Shown piece by piece: positions 33,700 through 45,400 of a stretch of 64,000 nucleotides of DNA; position 1 is the stretch's first letter, and each line of letters begins with the position of its first letter. Source of the stretch: Sphaerolaimus hirsutus (Eukaryota > Nematoda > Chromadorea > Monhysterida > Sphaerolaimidae); contig OZ038456.1 in NCBI GenBank assembly GCA_964036195.1, positions 23,165,792-23,229,791 on the forward strand, written 5' to 3'. Position numbers and translations under genes: made by a program. The notes below the pieces were generated by a model. It had not been told where the DNA came from and ran no database searches. It worked only from the letters and a program-made list of their open reading frames with translations.

Positions 33700-33790
33700 T
33701 TTTTTATAAAAAACGTTTTATTTAAAAATCCCAACCATCGAAACCGTTAAAAAAAACAACCTTGAACGAAATTTTTGGTACTAAGCACTA
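33700..33790. repeat. TTTTTTAAAAAACGTTTTTT-type repeat fragment
   Basis: Poly-T/AAAACGTTTT words beginning near GATGGCCGGGGG, as in 37490-37520, 49236-49330, 54006-54100, 58140-58238 and 58478-58530. Confidence 0.4.
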
Positions 33791-33904
33791 GGTATTCTGC
33801 AATTTTTTGCGCGCAAGCGCGCAATTTCACCTACATTTTACCATTTGTGGTGGTTTTCATTGGTTTTGGGTCATGTTTAGTGTAATTAGTCCCCAATTCG
33901 CCAG

Positions 33905-34079
33905 CTGTTCGTGCCACCGCGAGGGTGCCGGAGCGGCGGGCTGCAGCTGATTGGTGCGGCGGGACTCCGCCCCCGACTCCGCCCCCGACTCCGCCCACCG
34001 CGCCACAGCCAAGCACAGACTTTGCTCTGCTCGGCCAGCTGGGCGACAGCTATGGCGAAGCGGCACACATGTTTTTCAG
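33905..34079 (+). CDS. Segment C: GC-rich exon or promoter, duplicated
   Basis: CpG- and GC-rich island bounded by TTCGCCAG and TTTTTCAG|GTTTGG; homologous to about 59500-59646 (C'). One frame gives a Pro/Thr tract and then TDFALLGQLGDSYGEAAHMF. C' in the corresponding frame reads TRFGPAQLCASGNAKMTF, partly conserved (TxF, QL, S, MxF). The 3' edges differ by one base, so at least one copy is out of frame. Three tandem ACTCCGCCC(CCG) units (33964-33998) could be GC-box promoter sites instead. Function unknown. Confidence 0.35.
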
Positions 34080-35098
34080 GTTTGGTGTTTTTTGTTGTTC
34101 TTGTTTTTTTTGGTGGGGGGCAGTTATGGTTGGGATGATATATGGGGACTTTCATTCTGAAAGTTCACATATCCAGATTTTTCGATTTTTCAAAATCGCA
34201 TTTTAAGTTTGGCGCTGGCCCGGCAGCGCCATGTAGGGGCGACAAAGCTTGCCCTGCACTTTTCAGATATCTCGGACATTTGTCTACAATTTTTGTAACA
34301 CTAAATTTTGTCGACTGGCAAATATTTTGGGAGTTATGTCATATTTTGTAAACCACCCAAAATAAGGAGTAAATTTGAAAATTTGAATTGAAATGTTAAT
34401 AACTTCCTAACGGTGGATCGCAGGGCAAAACCAATTACACCACTGAAAAGCCCTTTTCGAAAAGTACCCAAACCTAAATGTTCAGATCTATATTTATACC
34501 CGTACTCGATTTATAGAGCAAATTTTTTTTGGAATTTCACGTATGAACTTTTTGAAATGAAACTTTATTTTGTATGGGAATTCCAGCCGGCTCTTCGCGA
34601 GCGATCCGGAGCACGCGTGAACTTTTGGAAATGAAACTATTTTTTGGACTTGTGAACTTATGAAATGAAACTCCTGTGGTCTGGGATGGATATGTGAACT
34701 TTCAACGTGAAACTTCTGTTTTTTTTATACGGGATTTGAGATGGATATGTGAACTTTCGATATGAAAATTGTGATTTTTCTGAAAATCGGTACCACTGTA
34801 TCTCAGGAACGAAATGGACTATAATGCTGATTTTTGTTCTAAAATGTGAAAAACTATACGTGGAGGTCAGATCCACGCTTAAATCGATTTTTCTGGATTT
34901 GACGCTTGTGAACTTTTGGAACGGAAGTCCCCATATCGTATCGGATATCGACAATTTTTTCATTTCGAATATCAATATCGAAAAGTCATACGGTCGCAAC
35001 CCTAGAGGCAGTGCGATTTCCTGGATGGTGTCAACACTTGAATTTACGGTTCTGGGTTTCCAGTAGTCAAACTTCTTACCTTAAAGTTTTCTGATAGC
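34080..35098. repeat. TGTGAACTTTC...ATGAAACT reiterated sequence
   Basis: From about 34530 to 34935 the theme TGTGAACTTT(T/C)...ATGAAACT recurs at roughly 45-70 bp spacing (about 34545, 34615, 34653, 34693, 34748, 34908). 34940-35005 is the right end of a TCGATATCGA element (TATCGAAAAGTCATACGGTC, CAACCCTA). No gene. Confidence 0.5.
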
Positions 35099-35857
35099 CA
35101 GGGGTCTCCTAGGGGAGGGGGGGGGGGCTGCCCCCCCCCAAATCCCCCAGCTATCTATCTCGGTTTCAAATTTTTTGTTCTGCTCTCTGTTGGATGTGTA
35201 GTTGTAGTGTGTTGAGCAACTTTGGTTTATGGAATGACTGGCATTTAAATTGTTCAAAAGACACATTTGTAGTACGTTCTTTTACCTGGGAAAAAAGTGT
35301 TTTTTCGTCAAAACCCCCCAAAATTTGATTTCGGCATTCCCCTTTTAAATACTAGCTTCGATGCTTCGCTTTGAAAAACGTTAGAAACCTGTCAAAAACT
35401 CAGCTATCGCTTTATCCGCTATCGAGTCAAAATTTTTGGCTACTACCCGCGGAAACCAACTCATCCGAAATCCCTCAACTATGCATTTATCTGGAGCGAT
35501 TTTTGAGAATGTTTCCTCTTTTTTTCTCGCTAAAAGTGTCTGATTTTCATCTTTTAGTTTATAGTTTTTCACCTTCAATATCGCGATTTTCAGTGATATG
35601 TGGCTATATACCTATTTTTAGCGATTTTTGACCTATTTTGGCTACTTTAATCCATTTTAGTGGTTTCCCAGTTTTCTGCCTCAAAGAAGCCTTGAGAAGA
35701 CCTATACCTAAACCTGTACTTATACCTTCAAAAAGCCTATACATTTTGCCCCCCCCCAGCCCCACCAGAAAAATTTTCAGCTATTCATCTATCCCTCCAT
35801 AGGAGCGATTCGCTATCTATCCAACCCCCCGCAGGGTCGAAATCTTGGAGACCCCTG
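35099..35857. mobile_element. CTATCTATC hAT-like MITE with inner foreign segment
   Basis: CAGGGGTCTCC and GGAGACCCCTG inverted ends. 35165-35420 is not family sequence but is homologous to 60190-60450, lying between segments C and D in both duplicated units. The flanks do not match, so a rearrangement has followed insertion. Confidence 0.65.
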
Positions 35858-35885
35858 CCGCGAACATTGTAGCGTTAGATGGGTG

Positions 35886-36215
35886 CAGGGACGTAGCCAG
35901 GATTTTTGAGCGGGGGGGGGGCGGATTGTATACGGCGCCCGGCGAACGGGGGGGGCGATGCCCCCCCTAAGCTTATTCCTCTGCAGTAGGGGAAAGGCGC
36001 CATGGCGCTGGCGCCATTCGTAGACGTAACGTCATGGCGCCACTGGCGCTGGCATCGGCGCCAAAACAGCTGTATGTCTGTATCCTACAGGCATATACAG
36101 CGACACGGACAGGAATTTAGGGTTTTAGTGGCTTTGAGGCCGCGCATACTTGTCAACTGAAAATATATGTAGTGTGAGGGTAAAATGCGTGCCCCCCCCC
36201 CTGGCTACGTCCTTG
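35886..36215. mobile_element. hAT-like MITE, CAGGGACGTAGCCAGG family
   Basis: Ends CAGGGACGTAGCCAGG and CCTGGCTACGTCCTTG with perfect 8-bp TSD gatgggtg (35878-35885, 36216-36223). G-tract subterminal block; the interior includes GCGCCATGGCGCTGGCGCCA (36000). Confidence 0.9.
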
Positions 36216-36286
36216 GATGGGTGGTGAGCCGGTAAATGTTATGGTCACTAGCGACGCCACTTAGAACAACACGGGGTAACATTCAG

Positions 36287-36472
36287 TCTCAAAAATGCAG
36301 GAAATGCAGCTGCACGTGGAACGAAGTGGCACAGGGCGAAATCGGTCTGGCCGAGGCGGCACAAGACGCTGGGAAATACTGCGAGTTCCATCTTTTCCAT
36401 GTTGTGATGAAACGAGTACCGATAAAAAAAACGCGTCCCCCAAACGAGAAATTTTTTTGCCACCTACCTTAG
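36287..36472 (+). CDS. Segment D: Cys-rich exon, duplicated
   Basis: Acceptor GGTAACATTCAG, then SQKCRKCSCTWNEVAQGEIG and AGKYCEFH. The paralogue at 60728-60835 reads QKCRKCSCTWDELALDEITL and GKHCEFHV followed by a stop. Cys spacing CxxCxC and CEFH is conserved and the differences are mostly amino-acid conservative, which supports selection on protein. In this copy the frame runs on and stops at TAG formed by the first bases of the transposon at 36470. The 60-kb copy lacks the AG acceptor. Domain not identified; zinc binding is a guess. Confidence 0.6.
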   Translation, partial: SQKCRKCSCTWNEVAQGEIGLAEAAQDAGKYCEFHLFHVVMKRVPIKKTRPPNEKFFCHLP

Positions 36473-36859
36473 AGTTCAAACGGGATCCGGATCCCGATCC
36501 TGGATCCCGTGAAATTCCGGGATTTAGCAGTCCCGATCCCGAAACTTTTCAAATCCCGATCCCGATCCCGAGAAACTCCAAAGTCCGGGATCCCGATCCC
36601 GGAAAAATTAGTGGAAATTATCAAAAGTGAAAAAACGACGTTTTTGCATGCAAAAATGTGAACGCAAACCCCCAGCGTTTCTGGCATCCAACAGTGTTTT
36701 TAGACGTTTATGAAGAACTGTGGATGCCAAAACATTGGCCAAAATCTCTATCCCAAGACCCCAATCCCGATCCCGAAAAAATGCCAATCCCGATCCCGTG
36801 ATCCCAATCCCGGCCAATCCCGATCCCGATCCCGAAAAGTCAATCCCGTTTGAACCCTA
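36470..36859. mobile_element. hAT-like MITE, (GGGATC) TAGGGTTCAAACGGGAT family
   Basis: Ends TAGAGTTCAAACGGGAT and ATCCCGTTTGAACCCTA. Interior of CCCGAT/ATCGGG hexamers flanking a unique core (TTTTTGCATGCAAAAATG, CTGGCATCCAACAGTGTTTT). The flanks here no longer match; see 54629-55169 for an intact duplication. Confidence 0.8.
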
Positions 36860-36892
36860 GACCTCCGGAGAAGCGATTTGCCATCTGCCGTA

Positions 36893-37396
36893 TTTCCTCA
36901 AAATCCACCCTGGGGGTTTATTTTTTCAAAGTGGAAATTTTGAGGGGGGTATTTCGAGGGGGGCCTATTCGAGGGGGGTTTATTATTTCGTCAGAAATTT
37001 TCGTGAATTTTGTAGTAAAGATTACGTGAAAACGTGCCCAAAAGGGGTAATGAACGTGATGAAATATGATATACCGTATTACCTCCAAATACCCCCAGGG
37101 GGTTTATTATTTCGCCAGCAAAATTTGAGGGGGGGATAATTCGAGGGGGGGTCTATTATTTCGCCAGAAATTTTCGGAAATTCCCCATACGCAGACGTTG
37201 AAAAATCTAGCAATTACATAGATGTATATGTGTTTATAGGCATATATAACTGTATATACACAAAAACCCTTCCCTAACGTCACTTTATCATCAGTTTTAA
37301 CGTGTGTATTGCATTGTACAGATCGCAAACTGCGGTATTTGTCATTTTACGTTCACGTTACACTCAATTTTAGGGGGGTATTTTGAGGAAATACGG
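36893..37396. mobile_element. Two adjacent CGAAATACC MITEs
   Basis: A partial copy (36893-37070) abuts a TA-flanked copy at 37074-37396 (CCGTATTACCTCCAAATACC to GAGGAAATACGG). Confidence 0.7.
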
Positions 37397-37794
37397 TATC
37401 CAGCCCTCGCGAGGTTCAAAATTTTGAGACCTCTGATTGGGACTGGAGATGGAGAAAAACGTATTTTGATGACTCCATTTAAAAAAAATTTTTAAAAGGT
37501 TTTTTTAAACAACGTTTTTATCAAAAGCTCCCAGATATGGTTGTGAGATCCCTGCAACCGCCGATACAGATTTGTATGCAAAATTGCATCCTTCCGTGCA
37601 AAAAGCCTAATTGATAAGAAATACTAGAAATTTTATACAACTTTTTGAAAAAAGACGGTATGATGATTGTGTTTTAAAAACGTTCAAAACAACTCCGTCA
37701 ATCCCTAGTAGTAGCAATCGCTTTTTTGGAAACAGTCTTGCATCTTCAGTAATTTTTTTTCTTTTTTTTAGTTATGCATTTTCCAGGTTTGCGT

Positions 37795-38262
37795 CAGGGA
37801 CGTATCCAGGATTTTTGAGCGGGGGGGGGGGCTGCTTGTTTACGGGGGCCGGTGAACGGGGGGGGGCTCAGCCCCCCCCCCCTAAATTTTTTCCCTATAT
37901 AGGGACGGAAGGTCATTTTGGCGGTAGCGCCATACAAAGGCGCCACGCCATGGCGCTATTGGCATTGGCGCCAGCGCCAGGAACCGCTTTATATGTATGT
38001 CAATATGCATACATATACAGCGAAAGTCGCAAAAATGTGTTCATTGGTATTGCAAACTATTCAAACGCAAACTATTGGTTTACAGGGATTGATCCGCTGA
38101 AAATACAATGCATGGGGAAGAAATTGCGCGCTTGCTCGCAAAATTTTTAAGAAACATCGAAAAATATATAGAAAAGTCGCATTTTCTGGGACTTTTTAGG
38201 TCTCACCCCGGGAAGGGGGTGGGCTGCAGCCCCCCCCCCGCCCCCCCCTGGATACGTCCTTG
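37795..38262. mobile_element. hAT-like MITE, CAGGGACGTATCCAGG form
   Basis: Ends CAGGGACGTATCCAGG and CCTGGATACGTCCTTG; perfect 8-bp TSD gtttgcgt (37787-37794, 38263-38270). Internal GCGCCACGCCATGGCGC at about 37940. Confidence 0.9.
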
Positions 38263-38624
38263 GTTTGCGTAGTGTTCTGCTCGAATGTCTGCATGCATAT
38301 GAGAAGGCAGAAATTCTGGTGGTTGAAAAATTTTCCCGCATGAAACCTTGTCAATGATTAAGTTAGAAATATTTGAAATACATATTTGATTTGCTATACT
38401 TATGATAATGGGTTCATTTATAGTGTAACTCGGGTACTGTTTTTGACTACACGGTCATTTTGGTTTGTTACTGAATTTTGTAGATTTATTTTATTCTGCG
38501 ATTCCATTTGTTTTTTTCCTCCATTTTTGTATCGTGATTTGTTTTTGTTTACATAATGATAAAAAGAAGTAAATATGCATTTTGAAAAGTCACTTTAAAC
38601 GTTTGCTTGGGCTTTGGTTACTAA

Positions 38625-38862
38625 GGCCCTCCACACACTAGTTGACGCCAAAATTAGCGTCAACTCAGAGTCAACTGGTCAAAAATTCAGTTGACTCAGC
38701 CATTTACAATATGTATCCAAAAATCCCCTTCTTTCATTCTACATCAATCGACTTCTCAATATTTCTTAATCAACACAGGTAAAAAATCAAAAATAGTTAT
38801 ACTGAAAAACAGTTGACTCTGAGTTGACGCTAATTTCGGCGTCAACCAGTGTGTGTAGCACC
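38625..38862. mobile_element. PIF/Harbinger-like MITE
   Basis: Ends GGCCCTCCACACACTAGTTG and the opposite-strand GGTGCTACACACACTGGTTG, with arms continuing through GACGCCxAAATTAGCGTCAA. TAA on both sides (38622-38624, 38863-38865) is the expected 3-bp target. The corresponding site in the 62-kb paralogue lacks it. Confidence 0.8.
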
Positions 38863-38943
38863 TAACGATATTTCGTTCTATCGTGTATTGTAGTTTGCAT
38901 ATTTTGTTCGCCGGGGTGGGGCCAAGGGATGTCTGTCAGCTAG

Positions 38944-39290
38944 AGATGGAGTGGCGCCAAGGCGTTGCGCCAAAGGATTTGGCGCCATTGGTGCTTGGCG
39001 CCATTTTCTGTGGTGCCTGGCGCGCAATCTTCAAAGGGCGCCACCATGGTTTCAGGTTGAGTTGCGCAAAAGTGATAAAATTTTAAACATCGATTTTTGA
39101 CTGAAAATTGCTAAATTAGATATCGTTCTACCTATTCATCAGGTGTATCTGATGGACATTTGTGGGGGTGTGATTGGTGCGGTGAAACTGTCGGAAAACT
39201 TAACCTGGCTTTTTTTCTGTGGTGCGCCTGGCGCCCTGTTTCCAACTGGCGCGGGCGCCATTTCTCTGGCGCTTTTCCATCACTAGTGCG
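38944..39290. mobile_element. GCGCCA element(s) upstream of the F-box first exon
   Basis: AGAGATGGAGTGGCGCC to GCGCTTTTCCATCACTAGTG. The paralogous unit has the same element at 62733-62985 with ACTAGTGATGGAATGGCGCC, so it predates the duplication. Confidence 0.65.
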
Positions 39291-39373
39291 GACGTGTGCC
39301 GGAGCGCATGTAACCCGGAGCGCATGTAACCCGGTGCGCACGCAGACCCGCCACTCACCCAGCAGCTGCTGCG

Positions 39374-39418
39374 ATGGACCCGGCCGTGCCCGACGCGGGG
39401 CGGAGTCGCCTGCTCAGG
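39374..39418 (+). CDS. Likely first coding exon of the F-box/LRR gene (segment E)
   Basis: ATG in an excellent context (GCTGCGATGG, purine at -3 and G at +4) encodes MDPAVPDAGRSRLLR. Near-identical starts occur at 50814 and 63074, each after the same GC-rich leader (ACCCAGCAGCTGCTGCG). The donor is uncertain: AGG|GTCGGT here is phase 0, whereas the 50.8-kb copy has a perfect CAG|GTGAGT in phase 2. Linkage to the exon at 40230 is inferred from spacing and orientation. Confidence 0.5.
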
Positions 39419-42400
39419 GTCGGTTACCCGCACATTTCTGTCATCGCTCTGCAAGTGCTTTGTTTTTACCCACTTGTTTGTGGGTGGATTCTGTTGTACT
39501 TGGTTGTTTTGTATGGCTCTGCTGCTCTATTCAAGAAGTTTTGTGTGGCATTTCTGGGTTACATTATCGTTCGTTTTGGTTAAAGTGAGTGTGTGGCCCG
39601 TAGACTTTTCATATTGTCTAATTGCTGTCTAGCAAATACACTGAACGCATTGTTGATACGAGAAACAAGCCTGGAGTCCAAATCTAATATGCCACGCAAA
39701 CAAAACTGCTTAAACGGTTTAATATTTACATGCGAACAGAGACGTTAAAATTACTGAACTTTTTCAATGCATATGTACCATATTTCCTCGTAATAACTTC
39801 CTCAAAATGGACACTATGAATTCATAAACCTCGAAATACCCCCCTCGTTTAACCCCCCGTCAACTCATCTCCCTGAAACAGTCACCCTCCTGGGGGCATT
39901 TCGAGGAAATACTGTACATGTGTACGTTGCAAATGTACGCCTACAGGCCAGTACCGGTACATATATATACGTATTTACAAAGTACTCGAGTATATGCAGG
40001 GCAGTATCCAGGGGGGGGGGCAGGGAGCCCCCCCTTCCCGGGGCGAGACCAGAAAATGCGATTTTTTTAACGTCAGCGTAAAAAATGTTGCGCGCAAATT
40101 TTTTTAACGTCAGCCCCCCCCCGCTCAAAAATCCTGGATACGTCTCTGAGTATATGTATTTTTCAAGTAACTTTAAGTATGTTTTAACAACTGTGCATGG
40201 GAAGAGCCCAAAGCCCGTTATTTATTTAGGTATTTATGGTTCCAAGGGATACAGTGTTCGTCCACCCGCAGCTGCTGGAGGAGCCCACTTCTGTGCCGCA
40301 CGTGCTGGAGGCGATTCTGCTGTACGCGTGCCCCGCCCCCCAACAGCTGTGCGCGCTGGTGGCGCCCCTGTGCTCCCGGCTGCGCACCTTCGTGTACTCC
40401 GAGCCGAGGCTGTGGCGTCAACTGGCAGTTGACGGTTCTCAAAAGAAAAACTTTGAAAGCAACATCGATGCATTGGGCCACTTGTTCCAGCAGCCGAAGG
40501 TTTGAGGGGAACATTTTCAAGTGTCTGTGTCTGACTTTAAAATGTGGTTATATTGCGAAATAAGTCCTTGCACAGCGATTCAGCAACGTTATGACATGTA
40601 GTGCCAACAGCGAAACAACGTGTTGTCAAGGCCTTGTCAACACGTTGTTTCGCTGTTGTCTCGATGTGTCATAATTGCCGCACCGCACACTGAAATTTTG
40701 CGTTCAGTGTTCGAACGTTTTTGCGCGCTGAACTACAAATGCTGAAATCAAAATCTCAACAACCTAACATTTTTAAAGCGTAAAACAATTCGGAATTTTC
40801 AATATTCGCGTAATTGGCATGCGAGCCGCATTTTTACGCTTCAAAAACGCATTGTTCTGTAGATTTTGATTTCAGCGTTTGTAGCTCAGCGTGCAAAAAC
40901 GTTCGAACGCTGGACGCAAAATTTCAGTGTGCGGTGCGCCAATGTTGTTTCAATGGGCCCCCACACACTGGATGTCAACTGAATTCGTGTCAACTAAATG
41001 TCAACTGAATTTAAGTGATACTGTGATTTCAACTTATCTATCTAATAGAGCATAGTTAATTTTACATCATGACACTTCATTTTCATTGTTCCTGTTAAGT
41101 GTGATGCTTTTTACAAACTTCTTGTTTTATTCAATTGACACGGAGTTGACGCGAATTTGCGATGTCAACTAGTGTGTGGGCCCAATGTTGGGTTTGTGCG
41201 CATCACAATAAAAGCATGCATTCACATGCTGTGGAACGATGTTGTCCCAACGCTGAAAATTTTGTCAGAACGTTGTTTTCAAGTTGGTGGAAATGTTGTC
41301 CCCACGTTGGCACTACATGTCATAACGTTGCTGAATCGCTGTGTTGCCAAATGAGTTGTGTGCTCCTGCTCACTCTGGTTTTATTTCTTGACAAATTTCG
41401 CACTCGACCGTGGTCCGGTAACCCAGTTGCACATAAATACAACCCGCATCTAAGAATGTATTTCAAGTTATCCCAATATATGCACAAATTGTTTCTCTCA
41501 CAATCTGCAAATGATTGAATATTCGCAATTTATCGATTGTTATTTTGAACGCAGGTGTGCACAGGGCTGCGGCAATTGAAGTTGCGAAGTGTTTCAATAA
41601 AAAGCAGCCGCGTGCCCAGTGACTTTTTCGCCCACCCACTTCCCAACCTGACCGAGCTGCAGCTGGAAGATTGCCAAATTGGCTGGGACATGTGGCTGTC
41701 GCTGGCCGGGGCAACTCCGCACTTGCAGCAGATCACGCTGCACTCTCTCACACTTGATCGCAATGAAAGGTCGTCTGAAGAAGTCCCAGAGAGCGGTCGC
41801 TTATGGCCTGCATTGACAACTGCAAAAATGAGATGCCATGTGGATTTGATGTTATTTGTGCTGCGGCAGAGTTGCTCACTGGAAATTTGTGAAATTGTAT
41901 CTTTATCGGATGGTGAGAGGTCCCGGTCTGTTCATTTACTCGGGCGTTTTGTTTTTCATTAGCGCAGTTTGTATTTCTTGAAGCTTTTTTGGCACTGCGC
42001 CATATCGCCATTAGTGTTTGGCGCTCGTGTTGGTGCAATTCCACTCAGGAACACATTACCATTGGAGGTTGTTTCCATTGTTTTTGAAACAATGTTGGTG
42101 TAAAAGTTTCCATTTGTTCATGTTATTGTGTAATATGTGTCATATGCTAGTGTGGTATAAAATATTTGGTCCACGTTGGGAATCAGTTAGATAGTAAATC
42201 GCTTGGCGGAAACTCGCAGCGCATCCAAACTCTCAGCGCATCCAAACTCTTAGCGCATCCAAACTCTTAGCGCATCCAAACTCTCAGCGCATCCAAACTC
42301 CCAGCGCATGCATGCATCCTGTGGTGCCTCACCTCTGCACCGCTAGGCGTCTCTTGACCAATCATGCCCGCACTTCCAGCCGTTGAATCACTCAGGCAAC

Positions 42401-45400
42401 CCCCACAGTACCCACCAATGTTATCCAAACATTGTGCACATTTAACATTTCAAAATTTATGCAATGCTTACCCTGCAGCATGCACAGGGTCCAGACGGGA
42501 TCTGAATCCCGAATCCTGAAATTTTTTGGGATTTTGTGGTCCTGATCCCGATCCCGCAGCCCCAATCCCAATCCCGATTCCGAAATCTCAAAATCTGAAT
42601 CCGGATCCTGGTCCCAAAAAGTTGCAAAACCCAATCCCAATCCTGTTCCTGAAACCCCAGTCCCGATCTCGGAAAAAAATCACAATCACTGTTTTTCCAT
42701 GTGTTCATGTGTTCACTGTATATTTTATGCTATTTTGTGTACTGTATATGCTCTTGTTATTTATTTTTCACCTACTTTTAATGATTTTTCCCCTGTTCTT
42801 GCTTCTATACATTTTATATATTGAACCCCTGTGAACCTCCCCACCAGGGGTATCAAAAATTAGTTTTTTTTGGAAAACAGAAATGATAAAAATTTGCACT
42901 TGCCAGAAAACAGAAATGTAAACATAACTATTTTGCAAACAGAAATGGAAATTGAAAAATTTGCACTTCCTGAAAATGGCAAAATGAAATGCTGGAAAAT
43001 GGAAAACAGAATACAAAATTTGCATTAAAATGGGAAAATTTGCAAAAAATTTGCTGGAAACAGGAAAAAATTGCAGCAATTTTGTCAGAAATGGGAAAAA
43101 TTTGCAAAAATTTCTCTGAAATGGGAAAAATTAAAAAAAAATTTCACAGAATTGAAAACCTTGATGCATTTTTATCAGTTTGGCTAAAACAGATAAGGCT
43201 CCTTTTACACTGTGAGACTGAGAAATGAGCTGGAAAAATGGAAATGAAAAACATTAGCAGCCAGAAATGGAAATGGAAAAAATTAGCATCATGAAAATGG
43301 AAACAGAAATGTAAAAATTTTGCCAGTGCAAAACAGAAAATGGAAAACAGAAAGTTGACACCCTACCACCCTTAAACCCCCACAACATCCCAAACTTTTT
43401 TTCAGCTATCTATCCCTCCAGAGGACCGATTTACTATCTATATGAACCCCCTGCAGGGGTCCAAATTTACAAAACCCTTGCAATACCATGAACAAATGGA
43501 AGCTTATACCCTTAAAAATTTTTTGAACAGATGTAAAAAACTTCCAATGGTAATGTGTATTTGAAATTGCACGCTTGCATGTGAAAGTTGCAAAATACCC
43601 TGTGCTTGAGTGTTATCAATTTTTCCAGCACTATTGCAAACTACTGAGACCCTTGCAAATATTTTTTTAAAGCCACTTTAAAAAGCACTGGCCATCTCTA
43701 TTTACACTTAGGGTTGGGATTGGGACGATATATCGTATTGAATATCAAATATCAGATATCAACCATTTTTTCATATAGAATGTCGAAAATTTTGAAAAAA
43801 TATAGAATATAGACCATTTTTTCGATATTTTTCGATATTCTGATATTCTGTTTGACCTATTTTTGATCCCATAATAAATGGGCGAAGCCAACAAAAATTG
43901 GACGCTGCAGCCATATAGCCGGAATTACAGCTCAGCGGCGTTTGACGTGAAATGATGGTGTCATAAAATTGATAACATCAAAATAGACATAGGTACAGCA
44001 TTGAAATTTCAGAATTTGATAGTTCTAGTAATTGTGTGAAATGTACTAAAAAAATGAAAATATTTATTATTTAATAAGTTATTAATTTTATGTCAAAATT
44101 TACACATTCTACATCAACATTTCACGTCAAACATTTTATGTCACCAAAAAATTTTGATGTTCAATTAATAACCACTAAAATAATGATTATTTTATAAAAC
44201 ATTTTTTGGGACATTACACACAATTACTAGAACTATCTAATTCTGAAATTTCAATGCTGTACCTTTGTCTATTTTGATGTAATCAATTTTATGACATCAT
44301 CATTTCACGTCAACCGCCGCTGAGCTGTAATTCCGGCTTAACATGTGTATGCTTTTGAATGCACAAAGTAATATTTCATATAAATAGCATGCCATTTTTC
44401 ATTGAGCTATCAACAGTAGTATATGAAGGGTAATGTATACACACCCCAACAAAATACAAGATATTAACAAAGGAAACTGCATCACAAGGAAACAATTTCA
44501 CCAAAATGTGGCTAAAAAAAATTTTAGCAGTCTATTAAAACAACAACCTTTCAAATGTAAAAAGCCAGCCACCCCTAGTTACAAGTATGAAATGTAAATG
44601 TCTGCAGAATGATTTTCCACCTGATAAAATTAGATTAATCCTGTTCACATTTCATCCTCTCATTTTGACTGTTGCGAGACTCATTTAAAAATATGATCAA
44701 CCATGTTTGTGACCAAATGGAAACACATTGAGCCCCATCTGCATGAAAATATCGAAATATCAAAATATCGATATCGAATATCGAGCATATTTTCATATTG
44801 AATATCGAATATCGAGGGTCCACATCATATCGATATCGAATATCGAGTTTCAGAAAAAAATATCGAACATCGATATCGAAAAGTCATATTGTCCCAACCC
44901 TATTTACACCTACAAAATTATATTTTGCTAATCACAGTGTTTTTGCATGTAAAGATAATGTTGGGACACAACATCCACGAACTTGAACATAACGCGTTGA
45001 CAAAAGTGCAACGGTGGAACAAAACTAGGCTGTCAAATTTCCGTTTTCCATTTCTGTATTCTGAAGACAATTTTTTTACGTTTTCCCTTCCATTTTCCAG
45101 CCACTGAAATTTGAGTTCCGTTTTCCGGCCACAATATTTTTTTCATTTCCCTTTCCATTTTTCCGACTCAATTTCCGTTTTCCGGCTTAATTTTCAGCTT
45201 TTCCAGCTTTTTTTTCATTTTCTTGCTCAATTTTCTGTTTTTTCTTCACCTTTTTCCATTTTCCGGCCAAATTTTCTGTTTGTCCACCTCATATTCCATT
45301 TTTCTGGCTCAACTGTCTGTTTTCTGTTTCAGCCAAACTGGTAAACATGCATGCATGCTTTCAATTATGTTAATTTTTTTCCATTTTCCATCAAAATTGC

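Larger units (their letters stand above)
40571..41343. mobile_element. CACAGCGATT-ended element in intron 2, with two inserts
   Basis: CACAGCGATTCAGCAACGTT continues for 38 bp identical to the inverted right end (AACGTTGCTGAATCGCTGTG). TTG on both sides is a 3-bp duplication, as for CACTA-like elements. Carries inserts at 40677-40940 and 40955-41183. This one nest makes up about 73% of the intron. Confidence 0.85.

Noticed and set aside
36295..36687. Open frames with Pro-Asp-Pro or Gly-Ile-Gly repeats
   Set aside because: By-products of CCCGAT/GGGATC hexamers in the TAGGGTTCAAACGG family; they recur at 42.5, 54.9, 57.3 and 61.4 kb.
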